From an uncultured Psychrobacter sp. (GTDB taxonomy: Bacteria > Pseudomonadota > Gammaproteobacteria > Pseudomonadales > Moraxellaceae), in assembly GCA_947495055.1 (NCBI GenBank), contig CANLXO010000003.1, positions 124,001-188,000 of the forward strand: 64,000 nucleotides of DNA, written 5' to 3'. Made by a program: the position numbers and the translations under genes. Position 1 is the first letter of the stretch; each line of letters starts with the position of its first letter. Of the stretch, positions 63,394-64,000 are shown one piece after another. The notes under the pieces are model-generated. The model worked only from the letters and a program-made list of their open reading frames with translations, had not been told where the DNA came from and did no database searches.

Positions 63394-64000
63394 ATGGTCA
63401 CACGGTTCACTCTCCCCTCAGCCAAAGCGCTTACCCTACCCTTAGCCCTTGCCGCTATCACTGTATTTAGTGGCTGTGCGACAACGACGAGTCCAGAAGC
63501 ACGCCAAGCTTATGACAAAACCCAGCAAAACCTAAAGTCTCAGTCAGTTGGTATTATCAGTGACGGTTGTGTACTGCGAGTTGAGGTCGGTAAAGACGAT
63601 ATTATGTATCAAAACTCTGACGCCCTCTCTGTTGCTATTGCCAATACGTTGAAAGAGAGACTCACTGACAAAGGAGTGACTGTAAAAAATATCTCCTCCC
63701 CTTTTATCTGCGGCGCTTTGACACAAAAAGAGTTGGCACAAATGGACATTTTGGCTAGTGAAGATGCCAAAGATGTGTTGAACACTGATTATCCAGTACT
63801 TAGCTCCAGTAATACCTTTGATGGTGTCACCAATCAAGCGTATTTAAACCTATATATGGCACTAGTTAATGCTAGTAAAGCCGGCGCAAGCAATATGAAA
63901 ACAGGTTCATATACACCGCTTAATCTAGACGCCGCCAGCTTAAATGCTATCCGCAAAACTGAAGGTACAAACAAAGTATTCGTCGTTTTAGCCGCGGCTA
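63394..64000 (+). CDS. Unknown lipoprotein (partial, 3' end off window)
   Basis: The frame opens at ATG 63394 with AAGGA before it and is still open at the window end after about 202 residues. A lipoprotein signal ends in TVFSGCATTT (Cys near residue 28). Later parts include SQSVGIISDGCVLRVEVGKDD, LKERLTDKGVTVKNI and NKVFVVLAAA. A tolB- or YajG-like fold is possible because of the periodic V-x-V strands, but I cannot name a family. An outer-membrane or periplasmic lipoprotein is the only safe statement. Confidence 0.75.
   Translation, partial: MVTRFTLPSAKALTLPLALAAITVFSGCATTTSPEARQAYDKTQQNLKSQSVGIISDGCVLRVEVGKDDIMYQNSDALSVAIANTLKERLTDKGVTVKNISSPFICGALTQKELAQMDILASEDAKDVLNTDYPVLSSSNTFDGVTNQAYLNLYMALVNASKAGASNMKTGSYTPLNLDAASLNAIRKTEGTNKVFVVLAAA

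Noticed and set aside
1..64000. Prophage, IS element or genomic island
   Set aside because: No transposase, integrase, phage structural genes, tRNA-flanked boundary or clear change of codon style was seen.

Overview
The window reads as ordinary chromosome from a Moraxellaceae gammaproteobacterium, most likely a Psychrobacter. This is inferred from protein style, moderately AT-rich DNA and the arrangement of the Pil-Chp, Min, Ccm and FadE genes; no rRNA or tRNA is present to confirm it. I see no prophage, insertion sequence, CRISPR array or plasmid functions. Two genes are cut by the window edges: a thiopurine methyltransferase-like gene on the left and a lipoprotein on the right.

Layout. 1-7.1 kb: a minus-strand, probably iron-regulated module (imelysin, di-haem oxidoreductase, second imelysin, DUF1513 protein, YgjP-like metallopeptidase) with Fur-like boxes upstream. 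7.3-10.4 kb: an OmpA-type lipoprotein, an LPLAT acyltransferase and an unknown membrane protein with an S4-like segment. 10.6-12.9 kb: minC, then minDE. 13-23.5 kb: the twitching-motility chemosensory system, transcribed pilG-pilH-pilI-pilJ-chpA-(chpC-like) on the minus strand. 23.9-27.9 kb: a periplasmic adaptor lipoprotein with an OmpR-type two-component pair. 28.2-30.7 kb: metN-metI-metQ methionine uptake. 30.9-32.8 kb: cytosine deaminase and a decayed MFS transporter. 33.2-37.4 kb: an aldo/keto reductase convergent with ccmABCDE. 37.6-43.8 kb: an unknown protein, a YbjN-like protein, a deacetylase, DUF2905, a TauE/SafE exporter and the divergent coaBC/radC pair. 44-51.3 kb: a large FadE-type acyl-CoA dehydrogenase, a dicarboxylate/amino-acid symporter, a second TauE/SafE exporter and NhaA. 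51.4-59.6 kb: a DUF2236/MpaB-like protein, two Nudix hydrolases, an HPP membrane protein, an M16C peptidase and tandem universal stress proteins. 59.7-64 kb: a LysR regulator divergent from a YeiH-type exporter, a cold-shock protein, a DUF454 protein and the edge lipoprotein.

How the genes work together. Clear functional units are the iron module, Min division-site selection, Pil-Chp signalling, Met uptake and haem delivery for cytochrome c maturation (CcmA-E only; ccmFGH are not here). The most distinctive points are a PilJ receptor without its periplasmic sensor domain; an adaptor and a histidine kinase that both carry long polar inserts, with no efflux pump beside them; a His/Cys/Asp-rich insert in CoaBC; and a recurring tendency to short (15-22 bp) tandem repeats, in frame inside chpA and ccmD and also between genes. 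I found no convincing wholly new multigene system; the best candidates are the adaptor/two-component locus and the stripped-down Pil-Chp input.
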